Part shown: piece by piece, positions 22,951 to 22,970 of the stretch
Position numbering within the stretch: position 1 is the first letter of the stretch
Layout: the number at the start of each line of letters is the position of its first letter
Origin: JBOHHR01 sp050740975
Lineage (GTDB): Bacteria; Pseudomonadota; Gammaproteobacteria; JBOHHR01
Assembly (NCBI GenBank): GCA_050740975.1
Contig: JBOIEE010000307.1
Coordinates: forward strand, 1-22,970
Length of the DNA: 22,970 bases
Reading direction: 5' to 3'
Made by a program: the position numbers and the translations under genes
The notes under the pieces: model-generated
The model's database searches: none
Told to the model about the DNA's origin: nothing
Seen by the model: the letters and a program-made list of their open reading frames with translations, nothing else

Positions 22951-22970
22951 ATGAACAAAAAACGATCGCT
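22951..22970 (+). CDS. Start of the next gene, probably gspG (major pseudopilin), cut by window edge
   Basis: An ATG at 22951 preceded by TTGAGG opens a frame reading MNKKRS to the window edge. A short basic N-terminus fits the leader of a type II secretion pseudopilin, and gspG commonly follows gspF. Only six codons are visible, so identity rests on gene order. Confidence 0.5.

Overview
The window reads as chromosomal DNA of a gammaproteobacterium. This rests on the ybeD-lipB-lipA order, the opgG-opgH pair, a type I citrate synthase, an AmpD amidase, RlmD and a type II secretion gspE-F-G run. The large fused flavin/iron-sulfur oxidoreductase would suit a chemolithotroph or other metabolically flexible lineage, but that is inference. 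I cannot name the species. Base composition looks even along the window, and I see no intact phage, transposon or CRISPR array.

Layout: 1-928 (-) is the N-terminal part of a family 5 solute-binding lipoprotein, with a hairpin repeat at its 5' end. 933-3944 (-) is a compact run of folP, a PolB-like 3'-5' exonuclease and rlmD. 4041-4544 (-) is a UPF0114 membrane protein. 4721-8425 (-) is a 1234-residue enzyme that joins a GltD/NfnB-like half to a PyrK/NfnA-like half behind a helical domain of about 280 residues. 8426-8821 holds no gene I can see. 8822-9154 (-) is a DUF4389 membrane protein with a good promoter. 9322-11214 (+) is ybeD-lipB-lipA for lipoate attachment. 11254-15299 (-) is opgG-opgH for osmoregulated periplasmic glucans, divergent from gltA at 15510-16841 (+). 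Then come bfd (+), a structured intergenic spacer, and a CorB-like transporter (+). 18702-19131 holds no intact gene, but it has hairpins, a direct repeat and what looks like a frameshifted fragment of an integron integrase. ampD (-) follows, and the window ends in a gspE-gspF-gspG operon (+).

Most genes are housekeeping. The points most worth a second look are the single-chain NfnB-NfnA-like enzyme, the degraded integron integrase with its upstream direct repeats and hairpins beside ampD, the two REP-like palindromes near 870-920 and 4620-4695, and the long hairpin spacer after bfd. I found no clear sign of a wholly new system. The fused oxidoreductase is the best candidate for unexplored biochemistry.
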